In this document: positions 44,185 to 53,900 of the stretch, in pieces
Layout of the letters: every line of letters starts with the position of its first letter
Position numbering within the stretch: position 1 is the stretch's first letter
From: Bacillota bacterium
Lineage (GTDB): Bacteria; Bacillota; Clostridia; Lachnospirales; Lachnospiraceae
Length of the DNA: 64,000 nt
Assembly: GCA_023414875.1 (NCBI GenBank)
Contig: JAEZMV010000009.1
Location: 123,039-187,038, forward strand
Direction: 5' to 3'
Made by a program: the position numbers and the translations under genes
Notes under the pieces: model-generated
Told to the model about the DNA's origin: nothing
Seen by the model: only the letters and a program-made list of their open reading frames with translations
Database searches by the model: none

Positions 44185-45216
44185 CTACCATCTGTTCTCA
44201 ACCCTCTCGGCAAACCCAAAAAAATCATTAAGTAAAATGATAGTACCATCATCAAGGATAGCGGTTCCGGTAAACTTACCAAATACTTGGTGCTGATTGG
44301 TGGATAATACTATCATTGAAAGAACTGCGCTACGATCAAGAATAGGTGTGAAGACCATTTCGATCCTTCGATCAGAAGAGGTAATAATCCATGACTTTAA
44401 GTAATCATACTCCTTCTTTTCGTTGATGGGTATGTGAAAGGTTACATCTGTTAACTTATTAGCGATTCCGTTTAGGAATAACATATTCTCTGTTGCGGCA
44501 GAGGTATCTCCGAAGCCATACCCAAGATTGAAGCCGAACAGATTACCATTCACCATACCCTGACCGACACTCCAATACCAGGTAGTTTTGTAAGGCCAAA
44601 CCCCACGTCCCCAGACGAGAAGGGCAAAGGATTGTGTAGAGTTGAAAGTTATCATTTTGTTATCCAAAAGGACAGTACCGGAGGCGCGCATCCCAATCAC
44701 TTTACGATTATAATAAAAATCATTTTCATCTTCTTTAAATGGTGTTGCTATCACCATCGAATCCTTAGGCTCCTGTGTAAGATCAATGCATATATTCAGG
44801 TCCTTGTCATTGCAAAAGCTTTTCATATAGAAATACAGTTCACGATTTCCATTATGATTTAGAATGGTAATATTGACATCTTTGTCCTGATAATGGAGGT
44901 TTCCCTGAACAGATGATTCTGGCATACTAAATTTTTCTTTTGATACAAATTTGATGATATTCTTTGTTATTCTTTTTTCACTTATTAAATCAATTACGGT
45001 TGCACTGATCAGTAATATGGATAAACTTCTTCCCACGGTCATTGCGACTGCATACTGATCATTATAAATCAGATAATAATCCCACTCCTTTAGTCTGAGT
45101 TTGCGTGCTACATTCCTTCTTCTGTATTTAAGTAGGGGATATGTAGCATATCCCTTTTGCATTAATTTTCCTTGTTTATCTAAAAGTTTTGAAGGCTTTG
45201 TGATTTTAATTTGCAT
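44185..45216 (-). CDS. DUF2804 domain protein
   Basis: 343 residues, start at an ATG preceded by AGAAGGGG. Matches DUF2804 over its length: the opening ITKPSKLLDKQGKLMQKGYA, the RLKEWDYYLIYNDQYA segment, and the WYWSVGQGMVNGNLFGFNLG region. The family is an all-beta protein resembling the lipocalin-like ATTH/hydroxyneurosporene-synthase fold; no activity is assigned. No partner gene is seen. The 480 bases upstream (45217-45698) are AT-rich and contain no gene or clear signal that I can support. Confidence 0.85.
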   Translation of the reverse strand: MQIKITKPSKLLDKQGKLMQKGYATYPLLKYRRRNVARKLRLKEWDYYLIYNDQYAVAMTVGRSLSILLISATVIDLISEKRITKNIIKFVSKEKFSMPESSVQGNLHYQDKDVNITILNHNGNRELYFYMKSFCNDKDLNICIDLTQEPKDSMVIATPFKEDENDFYYNRKVIGMRASGTVLLDNKMITFNSTQSFALLVWGRGVWPYKTTWYWSVGQGMVNGNLFGFNLGYGFGDTSAATENMLFLNGIANKLTDVTFHIPINEKKEYDYLKSWIITSSDRRIEMVFTPILDRSAVLSMIVLSTNQHQVFGKFTGTAILDDGTIILLNDFFGFAERVENRW

Positions 45217-45698
45217 AGCTTAACCCCTTCTAAGATGTAAATTCTGGTGTGACATAAGCCAAAAAGCTGCCCCAAATTTGTTCCTACTATAATTTATTAA
45301 TAACAACATAATTTAGTTACCGTATATTGTTGTTATTTGAGTTGTTTCAGTTAAATGTTTTGTGCAAAGCAAAAGTGTAATATGGCAGTCAAAAAATGTA
45401 ATACCTGATTTATTCGAAAGAAGAATTGTCTTTGTAATTTAAAGATAATTTTGCATTGCATTTCGTTACACTTAGTGATTGCAAAAAACAGATGAATGAA
45501 TGGTAAGTGGGGTGGATAAATATGGAGCATAACTGGAAATCATACTTAGTATTGTTCCAAAGGTAGACAAATAGAATGATTATCCTTATAATGATAGGGT
45601 GATTGACTATTGTAACTATGGAAGGAGGAAGGACTCATTTCATTTTCCAAACATTTCAGAAAGATTGTGTTTTTAAAATGATTGAGGCCATAAAATAG

Positions 45699-47072
45699 AT
45701 GAAAAAAGGACAAGTGTACGAAGGTATTGTTATAAGAGTTGATTTTCCTAACAAAGGAATTGTTGAACTGGAAGGAGAAAAGGTAGTTGTAAAAAATTCC
45801 ATACCCGGCCAGAGAATCAGCTTTTGTATTAATAAAATCAGAAGTGGTAAGTCAGAAGGAAGACTAATAGAGGTTATTGAAAACTCGCCCTTGGAGAACA
45901 GGGAAAAGAGCTGCAGAGGTTACGGAGAATGCGGTGGCTGTAGTTATCAGACGCTGTCCTATGAGAGTCAGCTGGACATGAAAAAGCATCAGGTAAAACG
46001 CCTGATCGATCAGGTATGTAAAGATTATCACTATGAAGAGATATTAGGCAGTCCGGTAGAATGGGGATATCGTAATAAGATGGAATTCTCCTTTGGAGAC
46101 GAATATAAGAACGGTCCGTTAGCACTGGGTCTTCATAAGAAGGGAAGCTTTCATGATATTATCAATGCGGATGACTGTGTGATTGTTGATAAAGATTTTA
46201 ATATGGTACTGAGCTGTGTATTAGACTATTGCTCAGCGATTGGGGCGAGTTTTTTTCATAAGCTATCGCATAAGGGTTATCTGCGCCATCTTCTTGTTCG
46301 AAAGGCTGTAAAGACAGGAGAGATTTTAGTTAATATCATAACGACCTCACAGGAAGAGGGGATAGAAGAGGATATATTTTCAACAATGGTAGTGAAGTTA
46401 TTAGAGTTACCACTGACGGGGAAGATTGTCGGTATACTTCATACGTATAATGACAGTCAGGCTGACATAGTTAAGAGTGACCGGACAGTATTATTGTATG
46501 GAAGAGATTACATCTTTGAGGAATTACTTGACTTAAAGTTTAAAATATCAACCTTCTCCTTCTTTCAGACGAATTCTCTTGGAGCGGAGGTATTATATTC
46601 TAAAGTAAGGGAATATGTTGGAGAAACTAAGCATAGAACGATATTTGATCTATATAGCGGAACCGGTACGATCGCTCAGCTACTTGCTCCGGTAGCAAAA
46701 AAGGTAACCGGTGTGGAAATCGTAGAAGAAGCAGTAGAAGCTGCAAAAGAAAATGCAGCTCTGAATGGACTTACTAACTGTGAGTTTATCGCAGGGGATG
46801 TATTAAAGGTTATCGATTCCTTAAACGATAAACCGGATATCATCGTTCTGGATCCACCGAGGGATGGCATTCACCCGAAGGCTCTAGATAAGATAATTAA
46901 CTTCGGTGTGGAGCGGATTGTATACATCTCCTGTAAGCCAACTTCACTGGCTAGAGATTTGGATGTGCTTCAGGCTAAGGGCTATAAGATAGATAGGGTA
47001 TGTGCGGTGGATATGTTTCCGGAGACGGTGCATGTGGAGACAGTTGTCTTGATGTCACGAAAAGATAAATAA
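45699..47072 (+). CDS. rlmD: 23S rRNA uracil-C5 methyltransferase (RlmD/RumA-like)
   Basis: 457 residues. An N-terminal TRAM domain (about 1-60) binds RNA. The [4Fe-4S] cysteines are in CRGYGECGGC plus a later Cys. The methyltransferase has FDLYSGTGTIAQLL, the DPPRDG motif and the catalytic cysteine in YISCKPTSLARDL. Homologues make m5U1939 (RlmD) or m5U747/1939 (RlmCD) in 23S rRNA; which site is not determined. The Shine-Dalgarno sequence is weak. The following gene is a broken methyltransferase and is unrelated. Confidence 0.92.
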   Translation: MKKGQVYEGIVIRVDFPNKGIVELEGEKVVVKNSIPGQRISFCINKIRSGKSEGRLIEVIENSPLENREKSCRGYGECGGCSYQTLSYESQLDMKKHQVKRLIDQVCKDYHYEEILGSPVEWGYRNKMEFSFGDEYKNGPLALGLHKKGSFHDIINADDCVIVDKDFNMVLSCVLDYCSAIGASFFHKLSHKGYLRHLLVRKAVKTGEILVNIITTSQEEGIEEDIFSTMVVKLLELPLTGKIVGILHTYNDSQADIVKSDRTVLLYGRDYIFEELLDLKFKISTFSFFQTNSLGAEVLYSKVREYVGETKHRTIFDLYSGTGTIAQLLAPVAKKVTGVEIVEEAVEAAKENAALNGLTNCEFIAGDVLKVIDSLNDKPDIIVLDPPRDGIHPKALDKIINFGVERIVYISCKPTSLARDLDVLQAKGYKIDRVCAVDMFPETVHVETVVLMSRKDK

Positions 47073-47174
47073 AGAGGCTCAAAGTGCTTGAAATCAAAGG
47101 TTTCCAGACTTTCGGTAAGAATATCCGATTGATGGGAACCTTGTAGATAAAATATAGTGTAAGGAGGTATTGAT

Positions 47175-47640
47175 ATTAAATTAGAACCAAATAAATTTGA
47201 GTTGGAGTCAACAACTGTTTGGTCATTTCCTGAAAGAGGTGATTGGGCTACTCATTGTGGGGTATACAGAGGAAATTGGTCCCCATATATACCAAGAAAT
47301 ATTATTCTTCGTTATAGTCAACCAAATGAATGGATTCTAGATCAATTCTTAGGAAGTGGTACTACATTAGTCGAAGCAAAACTACTTGATCGTAATGCCA
47401 TTGGTGTCGATATCAATGAGCAATCTATTTTATTATCTTACCAAAATCTTAATTTCCAATGCAATACAAAAACCCAGCAAAGTATTAAAAAAGGCGATGC
47501 ACGCAATTTGTCATTTATTACAAATGAGAGTATGGATCTTATTTGCACGCATCTCACTTGTCATAATACCCGGATTTTCATAGTTCAACAGATAATATAT
47601 TTCTAGAAATTGAAATATATCAAAAAATGTTGTATACTTG
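47175..47640 (+). pseudogene. Truncated DNA adenine/cytosine methyltransferase
   Basis: A good AAGGAGG at 47161 is followed by the frame IKLEPNKFELESTTVWSFPE; the codon where ATG is expected (47175) is ATT. SAM motif I is LDQFLGSGTTLVEAKLLD and GVDINEQS follows. At the catalytic motif the text reads ICTHLTC where homologues have THPPY, and then the homology moves into another frame (DFHSSTDNIFLEIEIYQKM). It ends where the GC-rich block begins. Start loss, frameshift and truncation together indicate a dead gene. Confidence 0.75.
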
Positions 47641-47666
47641 TACAAAGCATGTCTGGAGGAGAGCGT

Positions 47667-47840
47667 ATGGATTACTTAACAGTCAAAGAAGCCGGAAGCA
47701 AATGGGGCGTTACCAGCCGCATGGCGACCTACTACTGCGAACAGGGACGCATTCCCGGTGCGCTGAAAAAGGGCAACCTTTGGCTCATTCCCAAGGACGC
47801 CGAAAAGCCTGCCGATGGAAGAAAATGCCCGAAGAAATGA
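47667..47840 (+). CDS. Small helix-turn-helix protein
   Basis: 57 residues from the ATG at 47667, five bases after GGAGGAG. The whole protein is a MerR/excisionase-like winged HTH: LTVKEAGSKWGVTSRMATYY, then the GRIPGALKKGNLWLIPKDAEKP ending seen in many small HTH proteins on Lachnospiraceae elements. DNA binding is likely; excisionase-like or toxin-regulating roles are both possible. It is the first gene of the GC-rich block. Confidence 0.8.
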   Translation: MDYLTVKEAGSKWGVTSRMATYYCEQGRIPGALKKGNLWLIPKDAEKPADGRKCPKK

Positions 47841-47912
47841 TATTTAATGCTGATAGAATGAAATATTGCAATCCTGTTTTGCTTTTCTCTTGGAATGAAG
47901 GAGTGAACTTGA

Positions 47913-49613
47913 ATGGACATCGTCAAATTGATATTTACCCTATTGCTTTCATCCTCGGTTATCTGCGCCCTCCTGCTGATCAAATACGCCAGCAAGCGGC
48001 GCAGTATGCCGGGCACAGGTTACTTTATCCTGCTGCTTGCGTCAACTGTTGTCACTAATATTGCCTATACGGCGGAAATCAATGCGTTAACGCTGTCTAC
48101 GGCATTGATCTGGTTCTATGTCCAGCATTTTTCCACGCCCTTGCAGCATTATTTCTGGATGATGCTGAGCCTAAAATATTCTGAGGCGCCAAAAGGAGTT
48201 GTCAGGACGGCAAAATACATAGGACTGCTTCACCCCGCCTTGTTTTATCTTATTTTTTTTACCAACCACCTCCACCATCTGTACATTTCATCTTATAATT
48301 TTGTAAACAACGGACATTTTTGGGTCATCCTTTCCGCAAAAGAACCGTTATACATACTGATGGTCGCATCCGGGACACTGATCGGGGCCATCTCCATGTT
48401 CTTTTATATCTGGGGTCTGATGCGCTCTCCCCGGCTTCATCGGTACAGTTATCTTATCATGATGGTGGCTTCTGTCATCCCTTGGATTACGGTATACCTG
48501 ATCGCTACCAATACGAATTACCTTGGCATTGACTATTTTCCTGTGGTCTCGATTCTCTCTGGCATTTTATACATGCTTGGGATATTCAAGTTCCGAATCT
48601 TTAATGCCATTCCTATTGCGACGGCAATTGTATTCCGTCAATCAAAGGAAGGCGTCATCATTGTTGATTTGGCGGATCAGATCATTGACGCCAATGATTC
48701 TTTCACGAAACTATATCCCGACCTAAAGGGTCGGCTTCACCAATATACCCTCCGCTCGTTTACGGAGAACCATGCGGAACTGAAAGGCGTATATGGAGAG
48801 AACCCGGTGTTTACCTACAGCTTGTCGGAGGAAGGAACTGAGAGACACTACCAAGCAGAGGTTACAAAGGTCATGACCGATGATGCCCTTGAAATAGGCA
48901 AGGTTCTTACCGTCACGGACATCACCCTGTTTGTAGAGAAGCAGAAGAGCTTGGAAAGCATCGCTTCCACGGCCATCGATCAGGCGGAAACCAGTGAGCT
49001 TTCTTTTTTGCAGGCACAGATCAAGCCCCATTTTTTGAATAATACCCTCAGCGTCATCGGTTCCATGGTCACAAGAAGCCCACAGGAGGCAAAGGCGCTG
49101 ATTGCCGAGCTGGGGGAGCACCTTGCCAACTGCTATTATTTCGACAGCAACTCCCCCGTGGTTTTGTTGGAAAAGGAGCTGGAAAGCGTCCGTACCTATG
49201 TTACCATCGAAAAGGCAAGATTCCGGGAACGGCTGAATTTTCATCTGGAGTATGACGATATTCCACCGATTTCCATTCCAAGGCTGGTGCTTCAACCGCT
49301 GGTGGAAAATGCTCTCCGGCACGGAATCCTCAAAAAAGCCGACGTAGGCAATGTCTGGCTTACCATCAGCAGGGAGGAAGACGGCTTCCGGTTTGAAGTC
49401 AGGGACGATGGGGTTGGCATGAGCGAAGAAATTCTTAGCAGGCTGCTCCGTGATGCCGAAAACATCCACAGCATTGGTCTGTCCAATATCCACAGGCGGC
49501 TGATGAAACATTATGGGCAGGGACTTACGATTACCAGCGAGCCGGGAGCGGGAACACAGGTTGTGTTCCATGTTCCGGAAACTGCTGTTTTGGGAAGAGG
49601 GGATACACTATGA
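47913..49613 (+). CDS. 7TM sensor histidine kinase (LytS-like)
   Basis: 566 residues, start ten bases after AAGGAG. Residues 1-225 form seven membrane helices (His-kinase 7TM sensor type). A PAS-like segment (about 230-335) follows, then the kinase core with phospho-acceptor His in LQAQIKPHFLNNTLSVIGSM and the ATP-binding N-box LQPLVENALRHGIL and G-box RDDGVGMS. The gene overlaps the response regulator by four bases. Codon use is GC-rich unlike the left half of the window. The signal sensed is unknown. Confidence 0.92.
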   Translation: MDIVKLIFTLLLSSSVICALLLIKYASKRRSMPGTGYFILLLASTVVTNIAYTAEINALTLSTALIWFYVQHFSTPLQHYFWMMLSLKYSEAPKGVVRTAKYIGLLHPALFYLIFFTNHLHHLYISSYNFVNNGHFWVILSAKEPLYILMVASGTLIGAISMFFYIWGLMRSPRLHRYSYLIMMVASVIPWITVYLIATNTNYLGIDYFPVVSILSGILYMLGIFKFRIFNAIPIATAIVFRQSKEGVIIVDLADQIIDANDSFTKLYPDLKGRLHQYTLRSFTENHAELKGVYGENPVFTYSLSEEGTERHYQAEVTKVMTDDALEIGKVLTVTDITLFVEKQKSLESIASTAIDQAETSELSFLQAQIKPHFLNNTLSVIGSMVTRSPQEAKALIAELGEHLANCYYFDSNSPVVLLEKELESVRTYVTIEKARFRERLNFHLEYDDIPPISIPRLVLQPLVENALRHGILKKADVGNVWLTISREEDGFRFEVRDDGVGMSEEILSRLLRDAENIHSIGLSNIHRRLMKHYGQGLTITSEPGAGTQVVFHVPETAVLGRGDTL

Positions 49614-50251
49614 TTAAGACAATTGTACTGGATGATGAATGGTACAACCTTGAGGAAGTCTGCGAATTGGTGGAGAAAACCGGCTTCATGCAGGTAACAG
49701 GAAAATATATGAACCCGCTTCAGGCGTTGGAGGAAGCTGCCACCCTCGCTCCACAGGTGGCTTTTATCGACATCGAAATGCCCGAGCTTGACGGGCTGAC
49801 CTTTGCGGAAAAGCTGCTTGAAATCCAACCGGAGGCCATGATTGCCTTTATCACAAGCTGGAACCAATACGCCGTACAGGCATTTGAGCTGAGCGCTTTG
49901 GATTATGTGATGAAGCCCATCAAGGAGGAACGGTTCCTGAAACTGGCGGAGAAGATTCAAGCGGAAATCAACCGAAAGGAACAACTTTCCTATGCGGAGC
50001 AGGTTTTGTCCCTCTATGGAGAGCAAAGGGTTGCACCCGCAGCAAAGCAGCTGCCGGACTTTCCATTAACAGAACGGGAAACGCAGGTGCTGGCCCTGCT
50101 TGCACAGGGACTGACCCAGCGGGAGATTGCGGAAGAGCTGTATCTTTCCGTTTCCACGATTAAAAGACATCTGGAAAGCATCTATTCAAAGCTTAGCGTC
50201 AACAACAAAATCAGCGCGGTGCAAAAAGCGCGGGAAGCAAATATTTTATAA
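49610..50251 (+). CDS. Response regulator with LuxR-type HTH
   Basis: 213 residues, start within the kinase stop (ATGA). Receiver domain: acidic pair DDEWYN, phospho-acceptor Asp in VAFIDIEMPELDGLTF, Thr/Ser in ITSW and Lys in VMKPIKEER. C-terminal LuxR HTH: LTERETQVLALLAQGLTQRE through STIKRHLESIYSKL. The receiver is of the LytTR-type sequence but carries a LuxR output, a less common pairing with a LytS-like kinase. It probably controls the downstream surface-protein genes. Confidence 0.92.
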   Translation: MIKTIVLDDEWYNLEEVCELVEKTGFMQVTGKYMNPLQALEEAATLAPQVAFIDIEMPELDGLTFAEKLLEIQPEAMIAFITSWNQYAVQAFELSALDYVMKPIKEERFLKLAEKIQAEINRKEQLSYAEQVLSLYGEQRVAPAAKQLPDFPLTERETQVLALLAQGLTQREIAEELYLSVSTIKRHLESIYSKLSVNNKISAVQKAREANIL

Positions 50252-50290
50252 GTCCTAAAAAAGTGGCCGTTTGGCCAATACACGTTCATT

Positions 50291-50329
50291 AAAAATTCCC
50301 TTATGATTACATAGAGGGAATTTTTTTAT
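50291..50329 (+). terminator. Terminator of the two-component pair
   Basis: AAAAATTCCCT / AGGGAATTTTT stem with a 12-base loop and T run, so the two-component genes end before the DUF2442-like gene. Confidence 0.88.
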
Positions 50330-50383
50330 TTGATAACAAGGGAATTGCTTAGGCAATTCACCTTACCGGAAAGGAGTGGTTTT

Positions 50384-50863
50384 ATGACCGCAACGTTTCA
50401 AAGCGCTACTTTCACAGCGGACGATACCCTTACCGTTATACTTTCCAACGGAAACCGGATGGACATTTGTATAACGCCCTATCTTGGATGCGCGGAGCTT
50501 TCCCCGCTGAAGGACAAAGGCGTGCAAAAAAGCCTAAAGGTGCAGGACGGGTGCCTGTGCTGGGAGGATGCTCCGCCCCTTTGTACCTCCGCACTGCTTT
50601 CTCTGCTACGGGAGGAGAAGGATTCCGGGTGTGCGATTATCTGCGCAAGCGCGGGAGACGACTGGCGGTTGTATCTGCGGTTTCAAAACGGCGGCAGCCT
50701 TTCCATGGAGATGGAGCCGCTGCTGGAATATTCGGTATTCGCTCCGCTGGTGCAGAGTAGCTTGTGGAAAACCCTGCGGGCAAAGGAGAAATCCCTTCTG
50801 TGGGAAGATGAAAGCATCCGGTTGGAGCTTCCCATAGACACGATACTCCGTTACTTTGCTTAG
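50384..50863 (+). CDS. Tandem DUF2442-like protein
   Basis: 159 residues from the ATG at 50384, after GGAAAGGAGTGG. Two copies of a short beta-rich unit can be seen: LTVILSNGNRMDICITPYLG... and LYLRFQNGGSLSMEMEPLLE, each followed by a conserved KSL-W-D segment. This resembles DUF2442, usually a single 80-residue domain near toxin-antitoxin or surface genes. The function is unknown. It is 44 bases upstream of the giant surface-protein gene and probably shares its transcript. Confidence 0.6.
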   Translation: MTATFQSATFTADDTLTVILSNGNRMDICITPYLGCAELSPLKDKGVQKSLKVQDGCLCWEDAPPLCTSALLSLLREEKDSGCAIICASAGDDWRLYLRFQNGGSLSMEMEPLLEYSVFAPLVQSSLWKTLRAKEKSLLWEDESIRLELPIDTILRYFA

Positions 50864-50907
50864 GAGGCTGAGTCAACAAAAAAACAGGAAAACTAGGAGG
50901 AAACCAT

Positions 50908-53900
50908 ATGAATCAACGCAAACTATCCCGGCGGCTTTTGGCAATGGCGCTGTCCGTTGTCATGGTGCTGGGAATGCTGCCTGCTATGGCGGCGGCAGAA
51001 AACCTGCCCGCTGGAACAAGCGGCGAGATAGTATCATTTGAACCGCTGCCCGAGGCGACGGCAGCACAGACGGTGGCCCTTGACACACCGCTTGAAGATT
51101 TGGATTTTCCCGAAACCCTGATGGCTACGGTACGCTTTGCGGTGTACACAGATGAGCCGGTACAGGATTCTGGTAATACGGTACAGCAGGAACCGGAACA
51201 GAATTCGGAAAGCGTACAGCAGGTTCAGGTCACTACCGTATCAGCCGTAGCTCTTACACAGGAAGAAACGGCTGACGAGGGCTCACAGCAGGATCAGGTC
51301 ACTGTCGGAGAAGTGACCGAAGAAAATGAGGAAGCTCCCGCAGCCGGTCAGGAAGCCGTAGATCCTGCACAGGAAGAATCCGATACCGGGTATACGGAAA
51401 CAACTATTTCGGTGCCGGTCAAATGGACGGCTTCGCCGGACTATGACGGCAATAGGTTGGGGGTGTATGCCTTTACCGCCGAAACAGAGGGCTTTACCCT
51501 GAGTGTCGAAACGCCCACCATCACTGTAACGGTGCAGGAGGCGGCAGTCAAGGGTACAATTACCGCCTTTGACGAGCTGACGGAGGATATCCGCTGGCAG
51601 AACACCACTGAGCCGTTCTTTCCCGAAACGCTCACCGGCACTGTGGAGGGGCAAACCGCCAAAATTCCGGTGACATGGGAAGCAGACCACGACTATGATT
51701 CCGATTCCCCGGCAACCGGACTGTACGTGTTCACCGCAAAACCGGGCGAAGGCTATGCCATCACCGCAGAAATGGAAGCGCCCCGCATCACCGTATACAT
51801 CCCTGCTGCGAAGCGTATGATGCTGCGTATGTCGGGCGAGGGCACCCCCGCAAGCCCGCTGGAAATTACCACGGCGGCACAGCTTGCGGAGATTGCCGTA
51901 CTGGTGAACGATGGCAGGCTGGAAACCTTTTTGTTCAATGACAGCAGCGCTACAGTATCCCTAAAACTCATGAATGATCTTGACCTTTCCTCCTACGGCG
52001 AAGGTTGGAACAGCGGCAAAGGATGGGAGCCGATTGGAAGCACCAGCACCTACCCATTCAAGGGAACCTTTGATGGAGATAACAAAAAAATCACAGGGCT
52101 TTTTATCAACCGTACGGAGCAGTTATCCGGCCTGTTCGGCTATTTATCCGGATGTACGGTGCAAAACCTTGGGCTTGAGGAGGTAAGCATCACAGGTAGA
52201 ACTAATGTTGGCGGCATAGCAGGCTTTGTTTTTAATAGCGTCAGCAGCGGTAACAGCGTAACAAATTGCCATGTAACCGGCACAATCAGCGGAACTGATA
52301 TGGTCGGGGGCATGGTGGGATATGCTGACGGCAGTGTGACAAATTGCTATACCACCAGCACCGTCACAGGAACAGGCAATAATGTCGGCGGTGTGGTGGG
52401 GTGGGCTAACGGTAGCGTGACAAACTGCTATGCTACCGGCACCGTCACAGGCACAGGCAATAATGTCGGCGGCGTGGCGGGCTACGCTTACAGCATAACA
52501 AACTGCTATGCCACGGGCGCGGTCAGCGGCAGCGACAGTGTTGGAGGTTTGACGGGTTCTGCTTGCAACGTGAAATATTGCTATGCCACAGGCACCGTCA
52601 CAGGCACAGGCAGGGAGGTCGGCGGCGTGACGGGCTACGCTTACAGCATAACAAACTGCGCCGCACTGAACCTAAGCGTCAGCGGTGGCAGCGAGGTCGG
52701 GCGTGTGGCGGGATATAGCAGCGGCGGCACACTCTTCGGCAATGCGGCGTTTTCCGGCATGACGGTCAAGGTAAATAATGTAGACCAACCTATTAGTGGT
52801 GGTACGGCAAATAATATAAACGGCGTGGATATAACCAGCGCAGATATAACGACAGGAATCTACTGGGCAACATCGATGAACTGGAATAATCCCACAGTCT
52901 GGACGGTGGAAAGCGGCAAGCTGCCTATCCTTGCGGCAATCCCGGCAGACGTGCAGGACGCTGCCATACCGCCGCACCTAGTGCTGGGCGGAAGCAGCTC
53001 CTACTTCCTTGGTGAAGGCACAAGTACTGACCCCTACCAAATCAGCACCGCAGAGCAGCTTGCAAAGCTGGCAGAGCTGGTGAATGTGGGCGATACAAGT
53101 TACAATAACAAACACTACAAGCTCACCACCGATCTTGACCTTTCCGCATATGGAAAAAAGTGGAACAGCGGCAAAGGATGGGAGCCGATTGGAAGCACCA
53201 GCACCTACCCATTCAAGGGAGCCTTTGATGGAGATAACAAAAAAATCACAGGACTTTTTATCAACCGTACGGAGCAGTTATCCGGCCTGTTCGGCATTTT
53301 ATCCGGATGTACGGTGCAAAACCTTGGGCTTGAGGAGGTAAGCATCACAGGTGGAACTCATGTTGGCGGCATAGCAGGCTTTGTTTTTAATAGCGTCAGC
53401 AGCGGTAGCAGCGTAACAAATTGCCATGTAACCGGCACAATCAGCGGAACTGATATGGTCGGGGGCATGGTGGGAAGTGCTGACGGCAGTGTGACAAATT
53501 GCTATACCACCAGCACCGTCACAGGAACAGGCAATAATGTCGGCGGTGTGGTGGGGTGCGCTGCCGGTAGCGTGACAAACTGCTATGCTACCGGCGCGGT
53601 CAGCGGTGGCATTGAGGTCGGCGGCGTGGCGGGCTACGCTTACAGCATAATAAACTGCTATGCCACGGGCGCGGTCAGCGGCAGAGACAGTGTTGGAGGT
53701 GTGGCGGGTTCTGCTCGCTACGTGGAATATTGCTATGCCACAGGCACCGTCACAGGCACAGGCAGTAATGTCGGCGGAGTGGTGGGGAGGGCTGTCGGCA
53801 GTGTAAGAAACTGCGCTGCGCTGAACCCAAGCGTCAGCGGTGGCAGCGAGGTCGGGCGTGTGGCGGGATATAGCGGCGGCACATTCTTAGACAATGCGGC

